From Salvelinus alpinus (lineage: Eukaryota > Chordata > Actinopteri > Salmoniformes > Salmonidae): a DNA stretch of 64,000 nt. A program made the position numbers and the translations under genes. Below, in pieces: positions 27,401 to 41,600 of the stretch. Within the stretch, counting starts at the first letter, position 1, and every line of letters starts with the position of its first letter. The DNA lies in NCBI RefSeq assembly GCF_045679555.1, contig NC_092096.1, positions 31,024,124 through 31,088,123 on the forward strand. Reading direction: 5' to 3'. A model generated the notes under the pieces. The model saw only the letters and a list, made by a program, of their open reading frames with translations, was not told the DNA's origin and did not search any database.

Positions 27401-27640
27401 TGAAACGTCTTTTTTTTCTAGCGGTAGACCTTTGTTTTGTCTGATGACTTTGATGCTTTGAAAAAGAAGAACCTGCTGGTTGTTCAGATTGGTTGGCACA
27501 CAATGTGCAGTGCAGTGGATTGGTTGTTATCCGTGAGTAAGTGAGATTATATTAGGGGAAACTCCATGGTAATGGAATTACGCTGACAATCAGATGTTTC
27601 ACTTTAAAATGTATACCAAACAAAAAACAATACCTCAATT
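24456..27640. other. intron 1 sequence, no gene recognised
   Basis: Mostly unique-looking sequence. A compound microsatellite, GT repeats then GA repeats, lies at 27169-27201. Open frames here lack recognisable motifs. Confidence 0.5.
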
Positions 27641-27641
27641 G

Positions 27642-27955
27642 AGATGGTTTGGGATGAGTTGGACCGCAGGGTGAAGGAAAAGCAGCCAAAAAGTGCTCAG
27701 CATATGTGGGAACTCCTTTCAAGACTGTTGAAAAGAATTCCAGGTGAAGCTGGTTGACCGAATGCCTAGAGTGTACAAAGCTGTCATCAAGGCAAAGGGT
27801 GGCTACTTTGAAGAATCTCAAATATAAAATATATATTGATTTGCTTAACACTTTGTTTTATTCCCCCTATAGTTTTGATGTCTTCACTATTATTTTGCAA
27901 TTTAGAAAAGAAAAACCCTTGAATGAGTAGGTGTGTCCAAACTTTTGACTGGTTG
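27642..27955. mobile_element. Tc1-like transposon, one end only
   Basis: Carries the transposase C-terminus region (plus-strand sense TGGGATGAGTTGGACCGCAG) and the right terminal repeat ending GTCCAAACTTTTGACTGG. It is the same family as 37392-38277 and 44632-46920. The left end is missing. Confidence 0.75.
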
Positions 27956-28989
27956 TGTGTGTGTGTGGCAGAGCACATCTGGAAGAGGTTTGAAGGAATC
28001 CAGGGGGAGTGCTGGTCATACAGGTCACAGAGATGCCAGTGTCGGTTACTGAACTGACACCTCATACTGAGCACTGAACTGCTCTGGAATGAAAGTTTCA
28101 ATGCCTTACCCAGAGTAGAACTGTCTGTGTAGCCTAGAGCCGACGAGTTGCCATTACTGGCAGAGAGTACTTTACAAGGCTGCATAGATAACTTTTTCTG
28201 TGGAGACTGTGGTTTTAAAACTTGCTTTGGGTGAATCTGCCAGCCACTGAGTGATATAACAGAAATGGAAAACTCTTTGCTCTTCACCATAAAGTGGTAC
28301 TTTACTGGTTCAGTGAGTCATTGTGAGTAGATGGGCTATGTGGTGTTAATTCCCACTACCCGTTTTAGCAAAGAAAAAGACACGCATTACTATTGTACTT
28401 GTTTTTCCATTGTGTCCATTGCGCTCTACTTTCAAAAGATATGCTTCAGTTGATTTCATTAGGTCCTAATTTTTATATTAGATAAAGACCATGTTCTCTT
28501 GCTATTATTTAAATGTAAACTGCCCCTTAGAACCAACTTAGGCTGTTTAAAACCAGATATGTGGCATCGGTATCGGAGTCAGGAACATCAATTCTAGTGT
28601 CAACATTGACTACAGGATAATTTTGGCCTTTAAGTCAGTCTCATCCAAAACTGAGTTTTGTAAGTTAGTTTGTCACGACTTACTGGGGGGTTGGGTATGG
28701 ATTACAATCATCATGCCCACTAACACGAGAGAAGCAGCTGTACTGATTGCACTCCATCAGCTGCCCACGCTCTATCCAATCGTAGCAACCAGAACCTCCA
28801 GACAGTGAGACAGACCTGCCCATTACACAGCGCCTCAGACTGGTTTACATAAGACCACACATTATGTTAAAATAACCCTTGGCCCTAAGCTCTTTATGGA
28901 GTGGCCACTTGCTGATGTGTTTGGTGTCAATCATTTGTCTGCCACTTTTTGGGGCAAAATGAGAATTGAGACTGACAGAGCGCTCCTGA

Positions 28990-30778
28990 TATAGTGTATT
29001 ATAAATTAGAGGTTGACCGATTTATGATTTTTCAATACCGATTATTGGAGGACCAAAAAAGCCGATACCGATTAATCGGACGATATTTTATATTTTTTTA
29101 TTTTTTTATTAAATGTATTATTTATTTATTTGTAATAATGACAATTACAACAATACTGAATGAACACTTATTTTAACTTAATATAATACATCAATAAAAT
29201 CAATTTACCTCAAATAAATAATGAAACATGTTCAATTTGGTTTAAATAATGCAAAAACAGTGTTTGAGAAGAAAGTAAAAGTGCAATATGTGCCATGTAA
29301 AAAAGCTAACGTTTAAGTTCCTTGCTCAGAATGTGGTTCCTTTTAACATGAGTCTTCAATATTCCCAGGTAAGAAGAAATGCAAATAGTCTGGGTAGCCA
29401 TTTGATTAGCTGTTCAGGAGTCTTATGGCTTGGGGGTAGAAGCTGTTCAGAAGCCTCTTGGACCTGGACTTGGTGCTCCGGTACCGCTTGCCGTGCGATA
29501 GCGGGGAGAACAGTCTGACTAGGGTGGCTGGAGGCCTTGACAATTTTATGGGCCTTCCTCTGACACCGCCTGGTATAGAGCACATTAATGAGCATGCAAT
29601 ACGACTTTCCTCAGTACAAAGTCCTCAACGACCCACTGTGCTGTCAGACTCAGCAAGCTCATGGGTCTGATATCGCTGGTCCAAATGTCCGTTGTGAAGC
29701 TAATAGCAGTGAAACTATTACTGTGTAACTCCGGTAGGGCAACATCTGAAAAATAGCGCACTTGGTACATTAGTGTCTAGTTTGAGAAACATACTCCTCA
29801 ACTGGCAGCTTCATTAAATAGTACCCGCAAAACACCAGTCTCAACGTCAACAGTGAAGAGGCGGCTCCGGGATGCTGGCCTTCTAGGAAGTGTTCTTCTA
29901 TCAAGTGTCTGTTCTTTTGCCCATCTTTTTTTTGGCCAGTCTGAGATAAGGCCAGCATCCCGGAGTCACCTCTTCACTGTTGATATAGAGACTGGTGTTT
30001 TGCGGGTACTATTTACTGAAGCTGCCAGTTGAGGACTTGTGAGCCGCCTGTTTCTCAAACTAGACACTAATGTACTTGTCCTCTTGCTTAGTTGTGCACC
30101 GGGGCCTCCCATTCTTTCTTTTCTGGTTAGAGCCAGTTTGTGCTATTCTGTGAAGGGAGTAGTACACAGCGTTGTACGAGATCTTCAGTTTCTTGGCAAT
30201 TTCTCACATGGAATAGCCTTCTCAGAACAAGAGTAGACTGACCTGTTTCAAAAGAAAGGTCTTTGTTTCTGGCCATTTTGAGTCTAATCGAACCCACAAA
30301 TGCTCATGCTCCAGATACTCAACTAGTCTAAAGAAGGCCAGTTGTATTGCTTCTTTAATCAGCACAACAGTTTTCAGCTGTGCAACATAATTTCAAAAGG
30401 GTTTTCTAATGATCAATTATCCTTTTAAAATGACTTGGATTAGCTAACACAACGTGCCATTGGAACACAGGAGTGATGGTTGCGGATAATGGGCCTATGT
30501 AGATATTCCAAAATCAGCCGTTTCCAGCTACAATAGTAATTTACAACATTAACAATTACACTGTATTTCTGAAAAATTTAGAATATATTTTAATGGACAA
30601 AAATGTGCTTTTCTTTCAATAACAAGGACTTTTCTAAGTGACCCCAAACTTCTGAACGGTAGTGACATTATATAGGTATGCACATCAGCTTTGACTTCGG
30701 TTTTGCACATCGGCGTTAAACTAGACATCGGGCCGATGCCGACATTTTTAGTTCACTGATGTATCGTGCATCCCTAAA
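28990..30778. repeat. composite repeat with nested LINE and Tc1 fragments
   Basis: Outer boundaries are a GAGGTTGACCGATTTATG...CCGATTAATCGG block and a block ending ATGTATCGTGCATCCCTAA. Inside are a LINE C-terminal fragment (29390-29600, minus; [11 protein letters not shown], related to 61205-61803) and a Tc1-family fragment (about 29725-30665), whose minus strand starts MARNKDLSFE near 30278. Confidence 0.6.
29766..30074. repeat. inverted duplication in a transposase remnant
   Basis: The arms 29766-29883 and 29949-30074 are inverted copies. TAGTGTCTAGTTTGAGAAAC pairs with GTTTCTCAAACTAGACACTA, and GGGATGCTGGCCTT with AAGGCCAGCATCCC. A roughly 65-base loop lies between them. Both arms derive from the same part of the Tc1 transposase. 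Confidence 0.7.
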
Positions 30779-30835
30779 CGGAAATACATAATTATGGGAA
30801 TGAATTTCATTCTCATGTTTCACATGTTTGAATAG

Positions 30836-31080
30836 CAGAGCACAGTAGAGTACAATACAGCAGAGTAGAATACAGCTCAATACAATATACTGCTGTACTT
30901 CACTGTACTCTACTCACTGTACTATCCAAACTTGTGAAACAAAAGTCTATGATAGGTTCAGATTTGGTCCGGTCCATCTGTGGACGTTAACGTCAAGGCC
31001 AGGGTGGACTGACCGACTATCAACTACTTTTCAACGTCCTTGGACGTCCGGTGTCGGTCGGTGCTCAGTGGGTGAGTATG
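30836..31080. repeat. low-complexity GAGTACA-rich repeat
   Basis: Repeated AGAGTACAATACAGCAGAGTA-like units and their inverted forms are followed by a GGACGTTAACGTC palindrome and related GGACGT segments. Probably an old repeat; family not recognised. Confidence 0.4.
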
Positions 31081-31122
31081 CCTGGTTAAAGTAAATGGAA
31101 AGAGTGGGAGCTCATAGGTAGG

Positions 31123-31238
31123 TGTCATAGGGCGGAGCACACTTGGCCCAGTGTCGTCCTGGTAAGGGTTTGGCCGGTGCAGGCCGTCGTTGTAAATAAG
31201 AATTTGTTCTTAACTGACTTGCCTAGTTAAATTAAAGT
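31123..31238 (+). mobile_element. 5'-truncated SINE
   Basis: Body from GTCATAGGGCGGAGCAC plus the usual tail TTGTAAATAAGAATTTGTTC. The tRNA head is missing. Confidence 0.7.
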
Positions 31239-31682
31239 AAGGGTGTTTTCACACTTGGTCCCTTTCAGACAATTTTTTTGTTTTACTCCATGTGCACTCA
31301 GACCCCTCCAAGAGCCCCTGAAGCGAACCAAACTGAGTCCATCTCGAGAGGTGGTCTGAGTTCGGTTTGCTTGAATTCCATGGTCCGGGTCCCTTTTTTT
31401 AGAGAAACCTCCACAGGTCAGGTGTGCTTGTTATTCCAGTACCAAACACTAAACTACTGCAACACTGTTTCCCCTGCCATAACCCCTCTCATTGGTGCCA
31501 CAAAAGAGAGATGATGATGTGCAGGTTTGTGGAGAAAAGGTGTGCTGTTTTTGGAGATGGTCTGTTTGGTTCCCTTCAGGGGCTCTTTTGAGGGGTCGGA
31601 GTTCCTTTGGCATGGTCACACTGCACCAAAAAATTAAGCAAACACTGAGTAAAAAAAAAATGGCTAGTGTGACAACACCCTT
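31239..31682. mobile_element. MITE with AAGGGTGTT termini
   Basis: Left end AAGGGTGTTTTCACAC and right end GTGTGACAACACCCTT are inverted repeats with one mismatch, enclosing 444 bases with no coding capacity. It directly abuts the SINE tail. Superfamily not determined. Confidence 0.65.
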
Positions 31683-34600
31683 GAAGAGGACTATATGTGA
31701 ACACCACTGGGAGAGGTGACATTAACAGGAGAGGGATGGAGAAAGGCGTAGACTGAGAGACTGTCCAGACTGACTGTTTTAACTCTCTTGGTTTGACCAC
31801 CAGTCAACAGAAAGACAAAATGGTTATGAGCTGAACATCACAGTGTGCCAATAGAAGGGAGGACAGTAGCAGGTGACCCAACTGTGGTTTGTGACTTATA
31901 ATTTGTCATTGTAGCCAATTCAGTTGCAGTAATTCCTTAGATTGTTTTGGGTAATTGCGTTAACAATTTGGTAACGGAATTCCGAGTTGTAATCACTTAA
32001 TACTTCATAAGTGAAATTGATATCAGTAAAATCATGAACTAATTGGTAGGTCTAACATTTACTTGTCACTTCTGTGAACTTTCATTATCCTCCCTCACGA
32101 GGGAGAGAAATGTGAAAATATCTGAGTTATTTGTTTTGTTAAGGATTTGCAAGGCACAATATTTCTTAAACTTGGAGGTAAAACATGTATGTAAAACGAA
32201 ATGTGTTGATATTAGTTGGCAGGGGACTTTACATCAACATTATTGTGTTTTGATGTATTTCTGACTCTTTCTGTAGATGTTTTCTAAGACCCTGTTTCCA
32301 TCTGTTAATCCAGAAATCAAAGACTACTTTTGCCAAATTTAAGATGGAAAATGTTTGTAAATGCCTTCATTTCACAAAAATATAGACTCTTAGCTTTCAT
32401 TTGACACAATTTGATATGCACCTATGAACTTCAGATGTTGGTGCTCATGGGTCCTTTTCGATGGAAATGTGTGTACAATAGTTTGACAGCTTGCAGATGA
32501 GGACGTTGTAGACCTGTTTTAAGAAATCAGTCCTGAGCACACAGCCAAACTTTCCCGACTTCATGCACTGACTAGTTTTTAATGCACCTTTTTTACTTGA
32601 GAAATACTGCACCAAACACCTTAGCTGGATTTCAAATTGTGCGACTAAGACCTCCTCTGCACAAACATCTTAATTACAGATTTCTTGATATATCTAACGA
32701 AGTCGCTATGTTGTTGCTACGGTGACTCATGAGGGACAAACAGTACCTACCAGGGTAAGATATGTGAATATAACACACCCACAAGACAACTCTGGTTTGG
32801 CTTCAGTCATGGCCCCAAACATTTTTACAAGCAATCTTCAAAACGATGCAAAATACGTAAGTTCAGTTGCCCTTTTAATGTATTTACGTCATATGTAAAT
32901 TTATGGTCTCTCCCTATTAAATATCAGTCATGTGAGACTGGAATAATACTAATTTGCTGATCCAGTATGTACCATTTAATTTACTGTGACCTCAAGCTAT
33001 GAGACTGATTGAGAGAGAAGCAGAAGGGGTAAAAGAGGATGAAAGCTAATGAAGGAATATGATATCTTGTCAAATTTGCTGATCTTTAATCTCGCATAGA
33101 AACTTTTGTGCCAAATCCTGTGTCTCAGAAGCATTCGACCTACTGAATTATTATGTTAAAGGAACTAGAGCTTGCTTGCTTTTAGTGCGTTACCTCTACC
33201 CTTTCTTTATGCTCCTTATTAGTTTCATTTTACTATCCCAGAGAGGGAACGTTCATGTTTGAATTCTTAAAACTGCTGTTCCAGTTAGAAACATGTCCAC
33301 GTTTTGGGTTTCCCTCTTGGGGTGAGACAGACGGCTGACCAAATAAAGCTTCCTCCCTCCCTGGAGTGAGAGTGGGGTGGCTCTCCGTCAGAAGGAAATG
33401 CCTTGGGAGGAAAAAGCAATGGTACTAAAGGCGTCAGCATGCTTCGGTTTGGCAGGCGCCTAGCCAAACTCGGCTAACCGAACGAGTGTGCTCGCATACT
33501 CTCTTATAAGAAAAAGCGGCAGTAGTACTGTTTGTCCAGTTTGAGATGCCGTAGCCAGTATACTCTTCCTCAAAATAGTCAGAATTAATCTAAAATAACT
33601 AAAGAAATCTGTCATTGGTTTGACGTTTTTGCCGAAGAGATCTTAGTTGCATAATTTTACATCTGAGATGTTTGGTGGTATTTTTCAGCCGAAAAAGTCA
33701 GCAAATAATTAATCTTGACGATAACATCGTTCAGATTATTTCAGTTATCAGTTGGCATGTCCAGTGAACAATGATTCTGCTTTATGTGTTGTTGTTTTTT
33801 AAAGGGTGTGAACCATCCAAGACAATTGTGTCGGCAGCTTTATAAAACTGGAATTGTTTTCTGCTGGAAAATGTTTGTGTGCGCAACTCCCTTTTCAGTT
33901 GCACTGCCATCGCTGGTACAATTAATCATTGTTATTGAGTAGTGCAGCTGTATAGCAATGTGAGCCTATTTTGAAGGGAGTATTACCCATGTAGCCTAAA
34001 GGGCCCATGATGGAAGTGGGTGACTGGACACAATGCCCTCTGTGTTGAATGTGCAGGCTCCCTCTAATAAAGGCCAATTATTTAATGTAGCTCTTTTAGC
34101 CCCCCTCTCCTACCCTGAGTTATGCTTCCCTGGACAAGGAGAGGGCTCTCTCATTCCAATTCAATTGACTTTGCGTCGTGATGATTTCATATCCTCTCAG
34201 GCTATTTTACATTTCTCGTTCAGATTGTACATTTGTTTTTGTGAATTCAACATGTAATATAACGTTAGACCTATAATGAAAGTGAAGTTGTCTGGTCCAT
34301 TTAGGTGAATGAGCTGCATGTGGGGTCAGGAGGCTGGGAGTGATGGTTGTTATGGAAGCTTGGGTTTCCAGCCAAGCCAACACACTGTGGGGAGAGATCC
34401 CTGGTAGAATGGCACCATTATTCTAGATAAGAGCCAACTCTCAATCCCCATGACTGGTCTCGGAATCTTTGCTGGGGTGAAAAATCACTGTTGTGGTTTT
34501 GCCTCAGAGCTCCTCTTTGTTTTTGACTTGCATGTTGTGGTTACTTACACTTCACTCGCAATGCCATGGTCCTAGATTCCTTTCTGGTTTTGATTCCAGT

Positions 34601-35671
34601 GGCACTGATCAATTGTTTTTACCTAGACAGTCAATATCAGCTAAGAGCATTGGCCTACATTGGAAATCTCCATATGCAAATGTTGGGTAACAGTCTGGCA
34701 GTTTACAATCACCTTATCCTCTCTTTTCATTAGGTGGCCCAGTTGCCCCACACCTGCTCCATGGAAACACCCAATAGGCCCTAAATTATTTCCAAGTAAA
34801 CACCCAGTCATAGGCTTGAGTCTTGACCCCATTATTAAAGTTAATTGCTGAGGTCGGTACTAAATGCAGTCATCAATGGGGAAGTTGTGAGGCACCAGAT
34901 TTCCAGTATAGGAGAATACATGTATGGTAGGAGTAGCTGTTGACTCTGACTCTGACTCTGAGGTAGGAGTAGGAGGCTGAGACACATTTGATTCAGCCAA
35001 TGCATCGGGGGAGAAATACAACAGTCAATGTCATCATACAACCGTGAATATTCATGATGGATAATATCTTCTTTAGAAACCTTTCAATTGGATATTGTAA
35101 AAAAAAAAAAAGAGGAATATGATTTCATATTCATCCAAATGTACCAGGGACACCATTATGCCCCCTACCAACAACATACCAGAGATATGCATTGTAATTA
35201 CACTTGATCACACAAGACACGGGAATTCACTAATGTCCCATTCACATGGAGGGAGAAAATCCTACATCTTATTTGCAGTTTCATTCTACAACTAACTGTA
35301 GGCTAGAACATTATCCTTACTACCAGGACGTGGCTTACAAATGAAGGTGCATAGAAATGCCTTTCATCAATTATTACTGTAATCATCACTAAAGTTGTAA
35401 AATCTGCTAGTGGCGTAATGTAGTGGGGTCCTGACTCTTGGGTGGTCTCTGTCCACTTTAGTTCTGTCTGTGTGTAATGTGTAGACTTGAACTTCCCATG
35501 GGGTTCCTGTAATTTACTGCTCAAGTTTTAAAAGCCATTGAAATGCCATATATTTTCAGACTGATGTTTTTACAAGCACATCGTCTAACTTGTACTGCAG
35601 GCTGTAGTCTTCTGGGCAATGGCTGTTCAGTTTGTCATTGGTCTTTACTTGACACTTCTTTTTCTTTTCAG
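31683..35671. other. intron 1 sequence upstream of the first coding exon
   Basis: No repeat boundary, RNA gene or credible exon seen. Confidence 0.4.
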
Positions 35672-35698
35672 ATTCACATTGGGGGGGAGGGGGTGAAG

Positions 35699-38600
35699 AT
35701 GATGTCCGACGCCAGTGAGATGTTGGCAGCCGCCTTGGAGCAAATGGATGGGATCATAGCAGGTAACGCGCAAAACTCACACTCACATTTTGAACTGTGG
35801 GGCTGATCCCCCTCAAATATTTACATAAATGCCTCTTAAATAAGCCCCTGATATCTATCCTCAAGACTAGGGTTCCCATGCTGCTGCTCTTAGGATGTGA
35901 CTGTGGTACTGGTCTGGGATGTTTCCAATATGAGAACGCAAGACGTTCCATTGTTTCAGCAGTGATGGAAACAAATGATTATTCAAGGCCTACTGCTAAT
36001 ATGATTTGCAGGCATTGCATGCATGTGGACTGTAGTCACTTTGGATAAGTAACTGGCATATTACAGTACTGTATTGGCCAATGCAATTTTTGTAGAGCAG
36101 TGTGACCCCAGCAACTTAATTTTGGATACAGATTTACTGTATAAGGGATGCATTTCTTGTTTTGGACTTTATAAAATATTTGCATATTGTTATTGTATTA
36201 CTGCACTGTAGGAGCTAGAATACAAGCATTTCACTGCACCTGCTGTAACATTTGCTAATCTGTGTACGCAAGCAATACACTTTAATTTGTTACATACATT
36301 CTGTAGTTGACAAACCATGTAAAATCTCTAGCTTCACCCAACTTCAATTAGGAACAGTCAGATTAAGTCATTCTAAAATGTATTTTAACCGAAGAGAATC
36401 ATATCAAAAGTAAAGTGAAAGGCAATAACTTTATATGAACATGGGCCCCCGAGTGGCGCAGTGGTCTAAGGCACTGCATCTCAGTGCAAGAGGCGTCACT
36501 ACAGAAACCCTGGTTCGAATCCAGGCTGTATCACAACTGGCCGTGATCGAGTGTCCTTTTTATGCGGAGCACAATTGTCCCAGCGTCGGTTGGCCAGTGT
36601 AGGCCGTCATTGTAAATAAGAATTTGTTCTTAACTGACTTGCCTAGTTAAATAAACATGAGTTGCAATATAAAACATGTATTTTTAGATTAAACACAAGT
36701 GTCTATGATCTTGTGTCTTGTACTTAGTCAATTGAAAATGTGTTTAGTTTTGAACTGCCTTTTTGAGTTTTGTACTAAGAGTTGTGAAAATTAACCACAT
36801 TCTGAGTCACAATTGCATCAAAGCAATAGAAAAAATTGTCAAAGTCAGACACCAGAGGGAAGTTTTGGACCTATTATTTTTTTTGATGGTAGATGAGCAG
36901 AGGGGACAGCTTTAAGAGCCCAGGCTTTTCCACTGACACTGACCTTTCCAAGAGGGATGGCTGATCCCATGACATCCTCTAGCCCCTGTTACCACAGAAC
37001 CCACTGCGTTCACTCTATCCCTGGCTGTTTTTTTAGGGAAGACTTGTATATTTATTTATCCCTCTATTTATTTTTCTCTTCTACATTTCTATCACGGTTG
37101 ACAGATTTATAGTACACACTGGAAACGTGGCTTTTCCAAGTCCAACACACAAGCTTCTGCTCAGGCCTCTTGCATCCAATTGAAAAAAAAAATCAATATC
37201 TAATCTGTTTTTCTTTGCTTTTAAAATGTGTGGTATGTGATTTTTCAGGACACATTCAGAAATCCACATCTGCAGCGCATCACATGGGTCAATGACATCC
37301 CCCCTGGTGATATTGTCTTTCATCCTCCTCGTTGAAGGGAATTAGGAGAGGATGGGAGAGGCTCAAACTTCCAACCACAGGGCTAAAACTATAGATGTAC
37401 CAGTCAAAAGTGTGGACACACCTACTCATTCAAGGGTTTTTCTTTATTTTCACTATTTTCTGAATTGTAGAATAATAGTGAAGACATCATAACTATGAAA
37501 TAACATATGGAATCAGTAACCAAAAAAGTGTTAAACAAATCAAAATGGATTATTTTAGATTCTTAAAAGTAGCCACCCTTTGCCTTGATGACTGCTTTGC
37601 ACACGCTTGGCATTCTCGCAACCGCTTCACCTGGAATGATTTATCCAACAGTCTTCAAGGTGTTCCCACATATGCTGAGCACTTGTTAGCTGCTTTTCCT
37701 TCACTCTGCGGTCCAACTCATCCCAATCCATCACAATTGGGTTGAGCTCGGGTGATTGTGGAGGCCCGATCATCTGATACAGCACCCCGTATCTCCTTCT
37801 TGGTCAAATAGCCCTTACACAGCCTGGAGGTGTGTTGGGTCATTGTCCTGTTGAAAAACAAATGATAATGATAAGTTTTCTCTTTGCTTATTTGAGTTGT
37901 TCTTGCCATAATTTGGACATGGTCTTTTACCATATAGGGCCATCTTCTGTATACCACCCCTACCTTGTCGCAACACTGATTGGCTCAAACGCATTAAGAA
38001 GGAAAGAAATTCCACAAATTAACTTTTTAACAAGGCACACCTGTTAATTGAAATGCATTCCAGGTGACTACCTCATGAAGCTGGTTGAGAGAATGCCAAG
38101 AGTGTACAAAGCTGTCAGCCACCCTTTGCCTTGATATTTAACTTTTTTTTTTTGGTTACTACATTATTCCATATGTGTTATTTAACAGTTTTGATGTCTT
38201 CACTATTATTCTACAATGTAAAAAATAAAGAAGAACCCTTGAATGAGTAGGTGTGTCCAAACTTTTGACTGGTACTGTATATCTAAGCTTCTAACTTGCT
38301 TATTTGTTCCTAACCACCCCTCCTAACCATGGCCCCAACAGGCTCCAAGGCCATGGACTACTCCAATGGGCTGTTTGACTGCCAGTCGCCCACCTCTCCC
38401 TTCCTGGGAAGCCTGCGGGCGCTGCACCTGCTGGAGGACCTGCGGGCGGCGCTGGAGATGATGGACCAGGATGAGAGGGAGGGCCTCCGCTGCCAGGTCC
38501 CTGACACCACCGCCGACGGCCTAGTGGAGTGGCTGCAGCAGGGACAACTGGTAGGTAACTCCCTCTGTTCTCTTACTGTTGCAAATGCAAACACTGTTAA

Positions 38601-41600
38601 TGTTAGTCAGTATTTTTACTATTGTTAAAGACATGTTCTGGAACAAAGTATTTGTTAAACCTCCCGCTTTGGGCTGAATGTGTCAATGTGTAGTTCATAC
38701 ATGCATCGTTTATGAGCGGAATTACTGTCTTACCTCAATCAGCCATGAAATCCCTGTTTTGAAAGAAACTTTTTCAGAAAGGAGTGCTGCTCTATTCCCT
38801 ACATTTTCCCCATCATGGGCCAGCCTCCTAGCAATTCGAATTCTAGACAATTCGCTTCAGCCCCTTGCCATTTGAGTGGCAGCTAGTTAGATGCACACAT
38901 AGCAGAGCGAGAGAGAGAGCAATGATGTGGTACATCAACTTTTGGCTCGTCAGCGCTATTTTCAGAACTGCTGGCTAAAAAGTATACAGAAGTACTGGAG
39001 AATCTCTTTAATGCCTGAGATATTCCGAATTTGAGTGTAATCATGGAAAATGTATTGCTGACGAGTATTCCACACATCAAAGTACTTTTATTTAGACTAA
39101 ATTCCTTTTGTGTGATTGCACAGGCAGTGGTCTGCTTTGTGTCTTCACAGCCTTACCTGTTATTTATACCTTCACTCCGATGATTGTATGGCTATTGTGG
39201 GATGACATGCTTTGTGAGTAAGTGTCTCTTGAGCGGTGTCTGAAATGGTTCCATCCTCTTCACTGGAGATGATTCACAGTGAGGCTCATGTTTTCCTCCC
39301 TCAAGCCCTTTCGTTCCCTGTGTGAAATATGAGAAGAGGAGTTCAGTTTTTGATTCAATTTCCACTTTAGTCACACACAAAGCACTTGCATGTGAGAACC
39401 CTATTGACCCTCACGTGTCTCTCAAATAACATGCATTTCACGTGTCACCAGCCTCCCAGGGAAAAATCATGTGATGTTTTTTCAATGTAGGGATGCTATG
39501 GCACCTGATTGCTGTATGCTGGCCTTTGAGATGGAGTGGTACATCTTCCATATGACTGGAGGCTGCTCTATCCCTAGGGTCAGGAGTCTTTCCTGGTATG
39601 GTGATAGGGCAAAATGTTATTCCTGACCATATTTATGGCCTCTCTAAGCCCTTGGCGATCAGCCGTCTGATGGCCTTGGTGGTTTGTGATTTCAGACCAA
39701 CGGACATGGTTCCGCCATGATCTACCAGGAACGACTGTCACGGGTGGAGAGCGATAAGGAGTGTCTCGTCCTCCAGGTGTGTGTCACGAGGCCATGAACA
39801 AGCAGAGACCAGCTTTAACAAATTGTCTAAATATAGGGTGGTATTTCCAATGTGAACATTAGTAAATACATTGTACATGCAAACCGTACATTAGCAAGGG
39901 TGCTCTGTTTAAAGTGTATTTGATAGGTAGCTGTTGAATTCAGCGGTTTTTACCTATTCATGGTGTGAGTGAAAGACATGCATCACAGAGCATGCTCTTA
40001 GATCACTAACCCATACCCTGAAAACAACACACAGATGACATGTGGCGTATTATTGAGTGATGACTGTCCCCAGGTGAGTGTTCTCTCAGACCAGGTGGAG
40101 GTGCAGGGGGAGAAGATCAGGGATCTGGACATGTGTCTGGAGGAGCACAGAGAGAAACTCGACGCCACTGAAGAAACGCTGCAGCAGGTGAGGCCTCAGC
40201 AGGGTTGCAGTGTATTATGGTTACTAGCAGGATTTTCTGTCTTATGAGACAGAACCTTGGGCTCAAGGTATTGGTCAGCCTTTTGATCCAAATGATCTTT
40301 CTGAATGAACACTGATTAACACACTTAATACACTTCGCTCCTACTCGTTTGTGACTGAATCTGTGACTGTGTCCTGTGCAGGAGCTGTTGAGCAGGTCGA
40401 CCCTGGAGACCCAGAAGCTGGAGCTGATGACCGAGGTGTCCAGTCTGAAACTGAAGCTGACCAGTGTGGCGAGAGATCTCAGGGATAGTGAGGTACACGG
40501 ATGCATTATGGCGATAGACTCACCCACACAGAGATATCATGTCTTTGGTAGATATTTGGAGTTTTGTTCAACGGCAGGCAGACTTCTTATAATATTAGGA
40601 TGTGAGGTTATATGAATCTTGGCAGTCACCCAAACATTTAATACCATACAGAGGTCTGTCTCAGTCGGATGGAGTGGGCCCTGATCCGTCATGCAGATCC
40701 TGGCCTGGGTGGACTGGCGGGCCTTGCTCCAGCAGCCATTTCCTCTCATAAAATAATTCATCTCCCCTCTAGAGAAGCTGGGAGTCTGACAGTCAGGGTT
40801 TCCATACACCTAATCCATGAGCACTGAGCAGGCCTGGGCTGGAGGAATCAGGATATTGGATCCTGAGTTTGGGTTTCCGACATTACTATAACCTTTAGGG
40901 AGAGGTGTATGGAAAGGCAATGTCTTCCATATATATTTAATATCGCCTTTGTTTAATGTTGGGCTTTGTTCGGCTGTAAGTCACATACCCATGAGTCTGA
41001 TCCATTTCTTCTTTCCTACCCACGGTGCTCTGCGGTTTTTACTCTTGTCTAAATGTATGCGTCGTGAATCATGTAGCACATTCTTGTTTAATGATGATGC
41101 ATATTTCCTGAGTGCTCCGTCTATACGGTAATTGCTCCAAGGTGCAGGAGTATGTATTATCCATGACATAAAAGCAGTTGTAATGGTAATTAACCATGAC
41201 GCTTTCTTCAAAATCAAGGATCTGTCTCCATGTTGGAGTGGGCTTCTCTGTTTCTCTCTAAATAATCTTTGGTGCCTCATTGAGGATTTTTCACTCCATA
41301 AAAACATCCCCCACAGTTTCCTCCAATAGTCTCAGCTGACCCCTTGGTGATGTGGGTAATGCAGTCTTTTACCTCCCCAGGGGTTGTACCAGGAAGTCAA
41401 TGACCTGCGGTTCAGGGTGACCGATATGGAGAATGAAAGACTGCAGTGTGAGAAGAAACTTAAATCCACCAAAGTGAGTAGCGTGGCTAAAAATCTGTCT
41501 GCCATACAAAGGCTTTAGATCAGTCCGCTCACATTAGATTGTGCATGACATATGGTCCACAGATTAAGTTTGACTCACTCTACACTTTTTCTACATCTAT

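Noticed and set aside
33285-33467. Minus-strand 60-residue open frame with a proline-rich stretch
   Set aside because: No homologous motif, splice context or codon bias; within the long first intron of ppfibp1.
36443-36530. tRNA-like box A and box B suggesting a tRNA gene
   Set aside because: The match is confined to a SINE head. No complete cloverleaf or terminator follows, and the same head recurs in several SINE copies.
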